Origin: Alkalinema sp. CACIAM 70d
Lineage (GTDB): Bacteria > Cyanobacteriota > Cyanobacteriia > Leptolyngbyales > Leptolyngbyaceae
Direction of reading: 5' to 3'
DNA: 64,000 nt
NCBI GenBank assembly: GCA_002148405.1
Contig: MUGG01000169.1
Span: forward strand, 24-64,023
The stretch's first letter is position 1. Each line of letters begins with the position of its first letter. Under the pieces are notes generated by a model. It saw only the letters and a list, made by a program, of their open reading frames with translations. It was not told the origin of the DNA and did not search any database. The translations under genes were made by a program, and so were the position numbers. Shown piece by piece: positions 34,001-42,329 of the stretch.

Positions 34001-36474
34001 CGATAGACTCGCCACGCCAAATCAAATTGATCTTGCCAATCCTGATCCTGACATAGCTCCAATGCCGTTTCAAAATATTGCAGTGCTGGCTCATAGGCTG
34101 CTGAATGCTTGGCTTTAATGCCAGCTTCTACATTGAGTTGAATTAACTGTTGCCGTTGCGATTCATCTGTTAATAACGATCGACCTAAATTCAAATGATT
34201 CAGTAATTCAAATAAGTTTTGTTCCTGGTAGTCTTGGGGTGTCTGTGCGAGTAACAACTGTCCAATTTGCCAATGGATTTGCTGTTTATCCGCTTCCGGA
34301 ATTAATCCGTAGGCCGCTTGTTGAATACGATCGTGGACAAATCGATAACGCAATTGCCCCTCAAAAGCGCTAGTCAGAGATTCATCCTCTAGGGTTTCAG
34401 GATGAACTGGTCGATCGATCGCGTAGAGTAATTCGACAGAAATGGCATCCCACAGATCCTGTAAAGTCTGCTTGCAGGATTGGTGCATGACGATCGCTAA
34501 ACTGTTGAGATCAAATTGTGTTCCAATACAAGCAGCCATCTGCAAGGCTTTTTGAGTCATCGCGGGCAGTTGCTGAATCCGTTGCGTCATCAGCTCCACT
34601 ACATTGTCCGTAATGCCACAATTTTGAATCTGGGTACAATCCCAAACCCATTTCCCTTGACGAGTATCAAAATCAATCAGTTTTTGTGTATACAGCGTTT
34701 TGAGAAACTCATTTAAGAAGAAAGGATTGCCCTCTGTCTTTTGTAAGACGAGTTGAGCGAGGTCTTGAACCGCTTCGATCGAAGTTTTAACCGTGTCAGC
34801 AATCAACTGCTGAACATCTTCCAGACAGAGCGGATTCAGTGAAATTTGAGAAATCTGACCTTGAGCTTTCTGGATTTCCTCGATCGCTAACTGCAACGGA
34901 TGATTTGCATTGACTTCATTGCTACGATAGGCTCCAATTAACAGCAAATTTTGCCGATCGTCGCCCACCATCAACCGTTGAATCAACTTTAAAGAGGCAC
35001 TATCAGCCCACTGCAAATCATCTAAAAATAAAACTAAAGGATGTTCTACTTGGGCAAAGACTTGAATGAAATTCTGAAACACTAAGTTAAAACGGTTTTG
35101 TGCTTCTGACGGTTCCAAGTCTACCAAGGGTGGCTGAGGACCAATGATCAGCTCAACTTCTGGAATCACATCCACGATCACTTGACCATTTTGGCCCAAA
35201 GCCGTTTGTAACCGCGATCGCCAAGTTTGTAATTCCGCTTCTGTTTCGCTGAGTAATTCCTGAATCAAACCGGACAAAGCGGTCATAAACCCCTTGTAGG
35301 GAATGTTGCGCTGCACCTGGTCAAATTTGCCCGAAATTAAATAGCCCCGCCGCTGAGTTAGGGGTTTATAGACTTCTTGGACTAAGGCCGATTTGCCGAT
35401 GCCAGAAAAGCCTGTGACTAAAAACAGTTCACTGACGCCTGTTTGATCAGTAACCCAATTCTCTACCGGAGACGCTACACGATTATCCTGAGGAGACGCT
35501 ACACGATTATCCTGAGGAGACGCTACGCGATCGAAAGCTGCCAGTAATTGCTGAATATCTCCGTCTCGACCGTAGAGTTTTTGGGGAATCTGAAACTGGC
35601 TAGAAACATCCAGTTGTCCTAGGGAAAAAGGCACGATCGTCCGATTTTTTTGCCACTGCTGCCAACAGGTTTCCAAATCCGCTTGGATTCCCCAAGCACT
35701 TTGGTAACGATCCTCGGCGGTTTTGGCCATCAACTTGCCTACAATCTCTGACAACATGGGTGGAACAGCCATATTCAGCGTATGCACCGGTTCAGGTAAA
35801 CGGGCTAAATGGCAATGAACCAGTTCTAAGGCATCCTGCGCTGCAAAGGGAAACTGCCGAGTCAGCAAGCGATAAAAAGTCGCTCCCAAGGAATAAAAAT
35901 CAGTGCGATAGTCCACTTGGCGATTCATTCGCCCGGTCTGTTCTGGGGAGAGGTAGGCCAGGGTGCCCTCAAGTCCGTTGGGATTTTTAATCGCTGGATT
36001 TTCCCGAGTCAGTAATGTTGCAATGCCAAAGTCAATCAGCTTAATTATCTGAGTTGGAGGGTGGATCAAAATGTTGGAAGGGTTCAAATCTTTGTGGATG
36101 ACTTGAGCCGCATGGACTTCCCCCAGAATTTTGGTGATGGTGATCGCGATCGGGAAAAACTGCTCCAAACTCAGCGGTTGCTGAACCAGAAAATCTTCTA
36201 AGGACTGGCCACCAAAGTCTTCACAAACAATGACAGGAACTTGTTGATGAAGACTCCAGTCGTAAACCTGAATCACCCCTTCGATCGGGGCAAGGAACTG
36301 AAGTAGGTCGTATTCCTGACGGTAGCGCGATTGTTCAAATGGATCGCGAGACTTAATCTGTAAGGCTTTGAGAATAACTGGATAGCCATCCGCTAATCGG
36401 CACCCCCGAAATACAGTGGAGTTCGCTCCCACATAAAGCGGATCAAGGACTTGATAACCAGGAAGTTGGAGCAT
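31024..36474 (-). CDS. Giant Ser/Thr kinase-like, AAA ATPase, GAF and adenylate cyclase protein
   Basis: The 1816-residue protein has at least four modules. (1) Kinase fold, residues 1-275: loop YVGANSTVFRG, Lys36, HKDLNPSN at 127-134 (HRD replaced by HKD), DFG at 148-150. (2) A linker with the VASPQDNR repeat at 317-340. (3) AAA/STAND ATPase: Walker A GFSGIGKS at 355-362, Walker B VLFLDDLQWAD, followed by a long helical, TPR-like stretch to about residue 1370. (4) A GAF domain and a class III cyclase with metal Asp in LFSDIRSFT and KYIGDAIMALFG, and VISDAVNLASR. Lys in FIDKYIGD and Asp in VISD indicate ATP as substrate. All catalytic positions look intact, so cAMP production is predicted. 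The start is ATG 36474 (MLQLPGYQVLDPLY). It is divergent from the TPR-CHAT gene. Confidence 0.92.
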   Translation of the reverse strand: MLQLPGYQVLDPLYVGANSTVFRGCRLADGYPVILKALQIKSRDPFEQSRYRQEYDLLQFLAPIEGVIQVYDWSLHQQVPVIVCEDFGGQSLEDFLVQQPLSLEQFFPIAITITKILGEVHAAQVIHKDLNPSNILIHPPTQIIKLIDFGIATLLTRENPAIKNPNGLEGTLAYLSPEQTGRMNRQVDYRTDFYSLGATFYRLLTRQFPFAAQDALELVHCHLARLPEPVHTLNMAVPPMLSEIVGKLMAKTAEDRYQSAWGIQADLETCWQQWQKNRTIVPFSLGQLDVSSQFQIPQKLYGRDGDIQQLLAAFDRVASPQDNRVASPQDNRVASPVENWVTDQTGVSELFLVTGFSGIGKSALVQEVYKPLTQRRGYLISGKFDQVQRNIPYKGFMTALSGLIQELLSETEAELQTWRSRLQTALGQNGQVIVDVIPEVELIIGPQPPLVDLEPSEAQNRFNLVFQNFIQVFAQVEHPLVLFLDDLQWADSASLKLIQRLMVGDDRQNLLLIGAYRSNEVNANHPLQLAIEEIQKAQGQISQISLNPLCLEDVQQLIADTVKTSIEAVQDLAQLVLQKTEGNPFFLNEFLKTLYTQKLIDFDTRQGKWVWDCTQIQNCGITDNVVELMTQRIQQLPAMTQKALQMAACIGTQFDLNSLAIVMHQSCKQTLQDLWDAISVELLYAIDRPVHPETLEDESLTSAFEGQLRYRFVHDRIQQAAYGLIPEADKQQIHWQIGQLLLAQTPQDYQEQNLFELLNHLNLGRSLLTDESQRQQLIQLNVEAGIKAKHSAAYEPALQYFETALELCQDQDWQDQFDLAWRVYRETAEACCICSQFDRMNQLAAIALSHEQDVWKQAEIQTICIQAAIMQNQPLQAIQIAHRVLHQMGLRLPKKPNQGHVIWQMLMTQAKLARKTPQMLLELPPMTNAKLDMMLSLMGRVGAASYFAYPEFTSIQMFKAIQIALNHGTHTNSSGNYATYGLVLCGILGKIQEGYKFGKLGMDLAKKRQLSSSYVMTQFVFNFLIRHWQDPLHSLIPEFTEGYQNALVVGNLEYAAYFLFSRCNLKFLAGQDSLIDLMQELKASAETIDQLNQVATGRWIRATLQVVQNFLQPSETPHLLQGEFYNLPDMRPLHEAANDRTIIFQAYFYQAMLAFHFRQWETAIESIRLTKKFADSAVSSPVISILNFYESLVHLLWYSQSSKKQQKQLLKIVNTNQKKLKEWAKCNPNNCLHKFHLIEAERQRVLENPIQAMHHYEKAIALAYDHGYRQEAALANELAGQFYLQLNQPIPAQVYLEKACADYQYWGAIAKVEWLRATYKDWLGSVGMVTQVGTTTINPISNTMTLSQGTLSTTDRGNFLDLDTVVKAAQVMTEEIVLDKLLSKLMQILIENMGAQIGYLILESKGKLYIEAEGSLNSEQITVLRGIPVEQSANLATAIVNYVARTGESIVLSDASDDRRFQQDAYIQNQQPKSVLCAPLMNQGRVSGYVYLENNLTVGAFTPARLALLNVLSSQAAIAIENARLYTNLTELNNAYARFVPRQFLQFLNKDSVVDVQLGDQKQLEMSVLFSDIRSFTALSEQMTPEENFQFINDYLSQMEPVIIDHQGFIDKYIGDAIMALFGRSADDAVRAGITMLRTLDRFNKIRNQSGKSSIQIGVGINTGLLMLGTVGGYNRMDSTVISDAVNLASRIEGLTKTYGVNLLITEQTLQKLKNPAQYHIRKVDRVKVKGKSEVITVYEVFDADPAPLLEAKLAISDQFNQAILLYESGDLAKAMHEFVQCLMQNPADLVVRHYLKDCLQRRFQILRDRQLAGEL
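35468..35530 (-). repeat. 24-bp in-frame tandem repeat in the kinase-ATPase linker
   Basis: The unit GGAGACGCTACACGATTATC plus CTGA occurs at 35468-35491 and 35492-35515 with no mismatch, followed by a partial unit (GGAGACGCTACGCGA) at 35516-35530. It encodes VASPQDNR repeated. A similar GGACGCTACGAG is at 18393-18404, so it may derive from a dispersed cyanobacterial repeat that inserted in frame. Confidence 0.85.
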
Positions 36475-36782
36475 AAAGATCTCTGGGGCATTGCACCTAC
36501 AAAAACGAATCTGATCAATCCGTAGAACCACCCATTTCAGAGTGCCCTTGGAAGCCATTTAACTACCAAGCCTTTGTTCAGACGTTCTGACCAGAGTGGC
36601 TCTCTGAGCAGATTTGAGAGTATAGAGCTACAAAGCTTCACGAATGGAAAAGCCTGCCTGTCCAAGGACTTATTTCTTTAGATCTAATCTGGAAGAAATT
36701 CTCCGGAAAATTATCACCTTGGTGGTGGCCAACTTAGATTGAAAGAAGAAATTCCTGGAACAGATAGACTAAGGAGAAGACC
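36475..36782. other. Divergent promoter region of the cyclase and TPR-CHAT genes
   Basis: This 308-nt region separates the start codons of the giant cyclase (minus) and the TPR-CHAT protein (plus). AAGGAG lies 7 nt before the CHAT ATG. An operator shared by the two genes would be expected here, but I can see no clear inverted repeat. Confidence 0.5.
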
Positions 36783-39700
36783 ATGGGCCGGCAATGGGTA
36801 GAACTCGCAACCATGACAGTTCTTTTGGTCTCTACGCCGATCGTTCTGTCCTTTCCGGGGACAACGCTGGCTCAAATTCAAACCACGCCTCACACCAATC
36901 TTCAACCCTCCCATCCAGACCTGCAAGCGGCAGCCAACGCGCTCCAAGCCGGCAATCTTGATCTCGCTCTACACCACTACCAAAGGGCGCTGAAGGACTT
37001 TCGTCAACGCCAGGATACGCAAAGTATTGCGCAAATACTTTGGAATATCGGTCAAGTTTATCACCAGCAGCAAAAATATCAAGCCGCGATCGCAGTTCTA
37101 CAAGAAGCGCGACAAATGTTGTCTAAGGATAATCCTCTGTATCAAGGAATCACCGCAAATTTACGGATTGCCCACAGTGGATTAGGTGCTGAATTACAAC
37201 AACAGCGGCAGTTCGATCAGGCCAAGGCCGCCTATCAAACTGCCTTGGAATTGGCCCGATCGATAGCAGATCCAGAGGGGCAAGGGCTCTCGTTACTGGC
37301 CTTAGCCAATCTCCGACGGGAACAACAGCAGTACCGTCAAGCCATTCCACTTCTACAACAGGCATTAACGGTATTGCCAGACAAGCCTGATCTGCAATCC
37401 ATTCTGCTGATTACATTGGGCAGAACCTATGATGATTTATCGGAAACATCCCTCGCGATCGACACCTATCAAAAAGCCCTAACATTGGCCCAGCAACTGA
37501 AAGACCCCCAACTCATGGCTGCCATTCTCAATAACCTGGGAACGTTGCAAAATCGTCAAGGCAATCATACACAAGCGATCGCGCGCTATCTCCAAGGCTT
37601 GCAAACCGCCCAAGAAATGCAAACACGCTACGGGGAAGCCATCACCTCTAGGAACTTAGCACGGAGTTGTGAAGCGGCCAAAGTCGGTGAAAATTCTTCG
37701 CTTTATCGGTTTATGCGCCAGTTTTGTGGAGTGCAACAATTGCCGGAAACCATTTTACTGGAAAGTTTCAACAAGCTGCGGCTGCAACTGGTCAACCAAG
37801 GCAAAGTGCTGGAAAGTCGATCGCTCAATAATTTAGGCAATAGCCATGCCCGTCTAGGGGATTATCAAACCGCTCGTGGCTTGTTCGAACGCAGCCTGCT
37901 GATCGATCGGGAGCTAGGCGACAAAAGTAACGAAGGCACCAGTCTCAATAACCTGGCTAATCTCTACACCAATTTAGGTCAATACGATCAAGCACTCACC
38001 CTGTACCAACAAAGTTTGCAGATCCACCAAACCCTCAACAACCGCAGCCAGATTGCCATCACCCTCAATAACATCGGCCAAGTCTACGATCGGCAGGGTG
38101 ATTATTCTAAAGCGCTGAACACCTATCAGCAGGCCCGATATCTTTCCCAAACCATTAATGACCTCGATAATGAGGCGACGGTGTTGAACAATATGGGCTC
38201 AACCCAGCAAACCCTGGGAGATTATCCCAACGCCCGTCAGCAGTATGAGCATGCCCTAATGTTGTACGAGGTCAGTGGTAATCGTCCAGGGAAAGCCGTT
38301 ACGTTAGCCAATTTCGGGGTCTTCTATGCCACGTTAGGCGACTATTCCAAGGCGCTGGATTACCATCAACGCGCCTTGCTAATTGCCCAGGAGATCGGTG
38401 AGAAAAACCTGGAAGCGATCAACTTAGATAACATTGGCAGGCTTTACGATGACCAAGCCCAATACGCCAAGGGCTTAACCTACCATCAGCGGGCCTTAGA
38501 CATTCATCGATCGATCGGCAACCGTCCAGCGGAGTTGGGCACTTTGGTTAGTTTTGGGTTTGCCTATCGCACCCTAGGCCGCCATACCAAAGCCCAGGAA
38601 TTTTACGATCGGGCCTTACAAATGGCCCGCGAAATGGGGAGTCCTATCCATGAAGCAGTGGCTCTGAGCGGTTTAGGCAGTTTGTATTTAGAATCAGGGC
38701 AACTCTCCCAAGCAGAACAAACACTCCAACAAGCCTTAGCACTCCATCGTAAACTGGGTAGTCGGCGCACAGAAATTGGCACCCTCAAGCAACTGGGTCG
38801 GGTCTATGCCCAGCAAAATCGAACCCCTGAAGCCTTACAGATGTTACAAACGGGACTGACTGTAGCCCAACAACTCAAGTTGCAGCCGGAAGAAGCAGAA
38901 TTTTTAACGGAGTTGGGTAAAGTTTCCCTCGATCGTCGGGATTTTAATCCAGCCGAACAGTACCTCAAACCTGCGATCGTCCTCGCCCAGAAACTCGGCA
39001 ACAATGGCACTGCGGGTAAGGCCCTGACGCTACTAGGCGCTGTCCATCTGCACAAGCAACAGTCTGCTGCCGCCATTCCCCCCCTAACCCAAGCCGCCCA
39101 GATCTGGGAATCCCAACGGCCCGGTCTCACCGATTTCGATCGTGTCTCACTGTTTGAAACGCAGAAAGCAACCTATGAGTTACTGCAAACAGCATTAGTT
39201 TTACACCAGCAGCCAGAAGCGGCCTTGGAAGTGGCAGAAAGGGGACGGGCAAGGGCCTTTGTAGAGTTACTGGCCGCTCGGGTAGGGCCCCAAAGCCAAC
39301 AGATTTTAGGCTCCGTGCCCAAGCTTCAGGACATGCGTCAACTGGCCCAGATCCACCAAGCCACATTGGTGCAATATTCCGTCATTGCAAATCAGGAAGT
39401 TTATATCTGGGTCATCAAGCCCGATGGAACCGTACGCTTCTATCGCAGTTCCGCCACGGAACCGATCGTCAACCTTGTCCAAGACAGCCGCGATGAACTA
39501 GGCATCCGAGGCCGTGCCAAAATCGCCATTACCCAGCAGCCAGACACCATAGCCCGAGGATTGGTAAATAACCTGCGCCATCTCCATGATCTGCTGATTG
39601 CACCCATTGCCCAGGATTTGCCCACCAATCCAGAGGAGTTGGTCATCTTTGTGCCCCAAGGAGCCTTATTTCTAGTACCCTTTGCTGCCTTGGAAGATCG

Positions 39701-40400
39701 GCAGGGCAATCCCTTAATCATCCACCATACGATCGCAACCACTCCTTCCTTACAAGCGATCGGTCTGACTGCACCGAAGACCCAATCCACTAATCTCGCA
39801 GCACCTCTGATTGTGGGCAACCCTAAAATGCCTACCTACAATAACGAGTTGTTGGAATCCTTGCCCGGTGCTGAGCAGGAAGCCAAGCAAATTGCCCAAG
39901 TCCTGCAACGTCCGGCACTGATCGGTAGCCAAGCCACGAAAAGTACCGTCATTCAACAGATGCAAACCGCGAGTGTGATTCATCTGGCAACCCACGGTTT
40001 ACTGGATACCCTGCGAGGCGAAGTTCCCGGCGCGATCGCGCTCACACCCTCCGCAGATAACGATGGCTTTTTAACCGCAGGAGAAATCCTGGATTTAAAA
40101 CTCAAAGCTGATTTAGCCGTTTTGAGCGCCTGTAGCACAGGACGGGGAGATATTACGGGAGATGGCGTCATTGGACTTTCGCGATCGTTGTTTATTGCAG
40201 GTGTACCCAGTGTGGTGGTGTCATTGTGGAATGTGAAGGATGAAAGTACCGCCTTCCTGATGACAGAGTTTTATCGGCGTCTTAAGGTAGACCCATCCAA
40301 GAAAGCCCAAGCACTACGCCAAGCGATGTTGGCAACACGGAAAAAGTATTCTCATCCCAGTGATTGGGCCGCATTTAACCTGATAGGCAACGCTAACTGA
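36783..40400 (+). CDS. Exported TPR-CHAT protein
   Basis: The protein has 1205 residues. An N-terminal signal (hydrophobic MTVLLVSTPIVLSFPG, ending TTLAQIQ) is followed by many TPR units from about residue 45 to 790 with motifs such as LNNLANLYTNLGQYDQALTL, LNNIGQVYDRQGDYSKALNT and LDNIGRLYDDQAQYAKGLTY. A linker precedes the C-terminal CHAT domain (about 880-1205), a caspase-like peptidase fold. The catalytic dyad is visible as His1071 in HLATHG and Cys1117 in LSACSTGRGD. CHAT proteins act as proteases, and TPR-CHAT enzymes are activated by partners. AAGGAG precedes the ATG. The protein is divergent from the giant cyclase. Targets are unknown. Confidence 0.9.
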   Translation: MGRQWVELATMTVLLVSTPIVLSFPGTTLAQIQTTPHTNLQPSHPDLQAAANALQAGNLDLALHHYQRALKDFRQRQDTQSIAQILWNIGQVYHQQQKYQAAIAVLQEARQMLSKDNPLYQGITANLRIAHSGLGAELQQQRQFDQAKAAYQTALELARSIADPEGQGLSLLALANLRREQQQYRQAIPLLQQALTVLPDKPDLQSILLITLGRTYDDLSETSLAIDTYQKALTLAQQLKDPQLMAAILNNLGTLQNRQGNHTQAIARYLQGLQTAQEMQTRYGEAITSRNLARSCEAAKVGENSSLYRFMRQFCGVQQLPETILLESFNKLRLQLVNQGKVLESRSLNNLGNSHARLGDYQTARGLFERSLLIDRELGDKSNEGTSLNNLANLYTNLGQYDQALTLYQQSLQIHQTLNNRSQIAITLNNIGQVYDRQGDYSKALNTYQQARYLSQTINDLDNEATVLNNMGSTQQTLGDYPNARQQYEHALMLYEVSGNRPGKAVTLANFGVFYATLGDYSKALDYHQRALLIAQEIGEKNLEAINLDNIGRLYDDQAQYAKGLTYHQRALDIHRSIGNRPAELGTLVSFGFAYRTLGRHTKAQEFYDRALQMAREMGSPIHEAVALSGLGSLYLESGQLSQAEQTLQQALALHRKLGSRRTEIGTLKQLGRVYAQQNRTPEALQMLQTGLTVAQQLKLQPEEAEFLTELGKVSLDRRDFNPAEQYLKPAIVLAQKLGNNGTAGKALTLLGAVHLHKQQSAAAIPPLTQAAQIWESQRPGLTDFDRVSLFETQKATYELLQTALVLHQQPEAALEVAERGRARAFVELLAARVGPQSQQILGSVPKLQDMRQLAQIHQATLVQYSVIANQEVYIWVIKPDGTVRFYRSSATEPIVNLVQDSRDELGIRGRAKIAITQQPDTIARGLVNNLRHLHDLLIAPIAQDLPTNPEELVIFVPQGALFLVPFAALEDRQGNPLIIHHTIATTPSLQAIGLTAPKTQSTNLAAPLIVGNPKMPTYNNELLESLPGAEQEAKQIAQVLQRPALIGSQATKSTVIQQMQTASVIHLATHGLLDTLRGEVPGAIALTPSADNDGFLTAGEILDLKLKADLAVLSACSTGRGDITGDGVIGLSRSLFIAGVPSVVVSLWNVKDESTAFLMTEFYRRLKVDPSKKAQALRQAMLATRKKYSHPSDWAAFNLIGNAN

Positions 40401-40402
40401 TT

Positions 40403-40448
40403 CCACAAAAACCAGAAGCGAACTCATCTTTATAGACAAGCTCGCTTC
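40403..40448 (-). terminator. Terminator of the first tRNA-Glu gene
   Basis: On the minus strand GAAGCGA (40442-40448) pairs with TCGCTTC (40415-40421), followed by TGG and TTTTT. It lies 24 nt past the tRNA 3' end. On the plus strand it directly follows the CHAT stop codon but lacks a T run, so it mainly serves the tRNA. Confidence 0.6.
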
Positions 40449-40471
40449 ACATCGAATCATGCTACTGATAA

Positions 40472-40544
40472 TACCCCCAGGGGAATTCGAATCCCCGTCG
40501 CCTCCGTGAAAGGGAGGTGTCCTAGGCCTCTAGACGATGGGGGC
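40472..40544 (-). tRNA. tRNA-Glu (UUC), copy 1
   Basis: The minus strand starts GCCCCCA and ends TGGGGGTA, so the 7-bp acceptor stem closes (G-T at the first pair). The anticodon arm CCTCC-CTTTCAC-GGAGG shows anticodon TTC, and the T arm is GGGGA-TTCGAAT-TCCCC. In cyanobacteria Glu-tRNA also starts chlorophyll and heme synthesis through glutamyl-tRNA reductase. The sequence is identical to the second copy at 40803-40875. No CCA is encoded. Confidence 0.96.
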
Positions 40545-40755
40545 CTGAACTAGCGCCCTTGCGCTTTTGCGTTATTGAATATAACTCAAAATCTGGAGAG
40601 ATGCAAGCCTTCAGGAAATCTTTCTAGATCCCAAAGTATTTCTAGCTTTCACCCATTTGCTAGTTCCTACCAGCTCCAAATCCTAATCCCAATCTACAGC
40701 ACCGTCAGCGCAGCAAAAAAATAAATGCAAGTCTGAAAAGATCCAAAAAATACAC

Positions 40756-40787
40756 AAAAAGCGAAGGCTAACTAACCTCCGCTTTTT
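40756..40787. terminator. Bidirectional terminator between the two tRNA-Glu genes
   Basis: AAAAAGCG...CGCTTTTT form the outer stem (40756-40763 and 40780-40787), with an inner AGG-CCT pair and an 8-nt loop. It is 15 nt past the 3' end of the second tRNA gene on the minus strand, and has A/T runs on both sides. Confidence 0.8.
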
Positions 40788-40802
40788 GCTATACACCTTA
40801 AA

Positions 40803-40875
40803 TACCCCCAGGGGAATTCGAATCCCCGTCGCCTCCGTGAAAGGGAGGTGTCCTAGGCCTCTAGACGATGGGGGC
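40803..40875 (-). tRNA. tRNA-Glu (UUC), copy 2
   Basis: All 73 bases are identical to copy 1, with anticodon TTC in the arm CCTCC-CTTTCAC-GGAGG and a T arm GGGGA-TTCGAAT-TCCCC. It lies 331 nt upstream (in transcription order) of copy 1 and has its own terminator, so the two are probably separate transcripts. The 5' flank GCGCTAGTTCAG is shared with copy 1, within an 87-bp duplicated block. Confidence 0.96.
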
Positions 40876-40887
40876 CTGAACTAGCGC

Positions 40888-41178
40888 ACCGCGCTCACTG
40901 TTATCAATCTAAAAGAAAGTATCTGGTTTGTCAAGACTCGCTTGCTGGAAATTTTCATGGGAAGATCAGAACAGTTGCATTGCCCTTCTATATCACCCGA
41001 AGTAGTGAATCATGACAGCCCAGGAACTGTCCTGTCCCTTGATCATTGGGTTAATCGTAGCGATTAGCCTAGAAGCTAAACCGTGCCTTTGCAGTACTTT
41101 GCCTCAGCTGAAATCTGCCCTACATCCTTTCTTGGGTTGTAGGATCATGGCCTGACTTTGCCCAGGGACATCAACGAG
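40888..41178. other. Intergenic region upstream of the acyltransferase
   Basis: This 291-nt region holds the promoter of the tRNA-Glu copy 2 (minus) and of the acyltransferase gene (plus). The stem AGCGC-ACC-GCGCT at 40883-40895 begins just before it. No gene or other repeat is visible. Confidence 0.4.
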
Positions 41179-42117
41179 ATGGTTGTTTTTCAATCTGGTC
41201 ACCTTTTCCATAGAAGTTCGTCAATTGAAACTGCATCAGAAGATAGCCAACCGAGGATAATTGACGAACCGATTCCGCTTCATTCTGATGACGCTTGGTC
41301 AGATCTTGTCCGTCAAGGAATTCCGGCGATCGCACCTCGATTCGCTCGTCGATTCTTAATGCCTCGAAATCGGTTTTCTCAGATCTTTCTGCATCCACCC
41401 CGTACTGCACGTAATGCCACTGTGAGTTCTCGTTTATCCCCTTGGCTAGTCCCGATCGTCTATCCGCTTGGGCATCGCATCGTTTTACCAACTTACTTTA
41501 GTCACATTGAAGTTTTAGGTCGAGAACATCTACCTGCATCTGGGCCTGTTATTCTAGCTCCAACCCATCGTTCTCGCTGGGATGCCATTCTAGTGCCTTT
41601 TGCAGCAGGTAAACATGTTACTGGCAGGCACCTGCGCTTCATGGTGACGGCTGATGAAGTAACGGGCGTTCAAGGATGGTTTATTAAACGACTGGGTGGA
41701 TTTCCGATCGATACAAAGCGACCGGGAATTGCTAGTCTACGCCATGGGATTGAGCTTTTAGAAGCAGGAGAAATGCTCGTGATTTTCCCAGAGGGGAATA
41801 TTTTTCGGGAACCCCATATTCATCCGCTCAAGCCCGGTCTCGCCCGCCTAGCGCTGCAAGCAGAAACCCTGAAACCGGAGAGCAACATCCACATTGTGCC
41901 GATTCACTTGCAGTATAGCGATCCCCAAGTGCCTTGTCGGACGGCAGTACGCATTGAAATTGGACAACCGTTATCTGTGAAGTCATACATCACAGGTCAT
42001 ACGAAACAAGATGCCCGATCTTTGACGGCTGACCTCACGCAATCTCTTCAAAAATTGAACGATCGTGCCTCAGGATGTACAGCCGAAGCGTCCTATACAG
42101 CGCCTCAACATTTTTAG
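41179..42117 (+). CDS. 1-acyl-sn-glycerol-3-phosphate acyltransferase-like protein
   Basis: The 312-residue product has the PlsC acyltransferase core: motif I APTHRSRWDAIL (His-x4-Asp, the charge relay), the region FIKRLGGFPIDTKRPG, then motif III VIFPEGNIFRE with conserved Glu, and a late IHIVPIHLQYSD. The family acylates lysophosphatidic acid to make phosphatidic acid. About 100 residues of unassigned sequence precede the domain. It could also use another glycerolipid acceptor. The ATG at 41179 is used; a TTG seven codons upstream is possible. It converges on ugd with a strong terminator between them. Confidence 0.82.
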   Translation: MVVFQSGHLFHRSSSIETASEDSQPRIIDEPIPLHSDDAWSDLVRQGIPAIAPRFARRFLMPRNRFSQIFLHPPRTARNATVSSRLSPWLVPIVYPLGHRIVLPTYFSHIEVLGREHLPASGPVILAPTHRSRWDAILVPFAAGKHVTGRHLRFMVTADEVTGVQGWFIKRLGGFPIDTKRPGIASLRHGIELLEAGEMLVIFPEGNIFREPHIHPLKPGLARLALQAETLKPESNIHIVPIHLQYSDPQVPCRTAVRIEIGQPLSVKSYITGHTKQDARSLTADLTQSLQKLNDRASGCTAEASYTAPQHF

Positions 42118-42171
42118 GCAATTTGCTCGTTAGAGTCGCCTAAACGGGATGAAGAAATGCGCATACAGTAC

Positions 42172-42205
42172 ACCAGATCGAACCCTCTTAAAGGTTCGAT
42201 CTGGT
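42172..42205. terminator. Terminator between convergent acyltransferase and ugd
   Basis: ACCAGATCGAACC (42172-42184) and GGTTCGATCTGGT (42193-42205) are perfectly complementary over 13 bp around an 8-nt loop. Short T runs follow on the plus strand. It is centred between two convergent genes. Confidence 0.65.
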
Positions 42206-42329
42206 TTCCAGAATCTTGAACTTCAATCTCAACGCAATCTATTGATTCAGTAGGCTCAATTGAGGCTTGTTAGATGAAGCTAGCTAGAATTCCAGCAACC
42301 TTCGTTTCTAACAACCCCCTCAACGATCG

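Noticed and set aside
35468..35530. Possible mobile element or CRISPR
   Set aside because: Only two full copies in frame with the host gene; no spacers or terminal inverted repeats.
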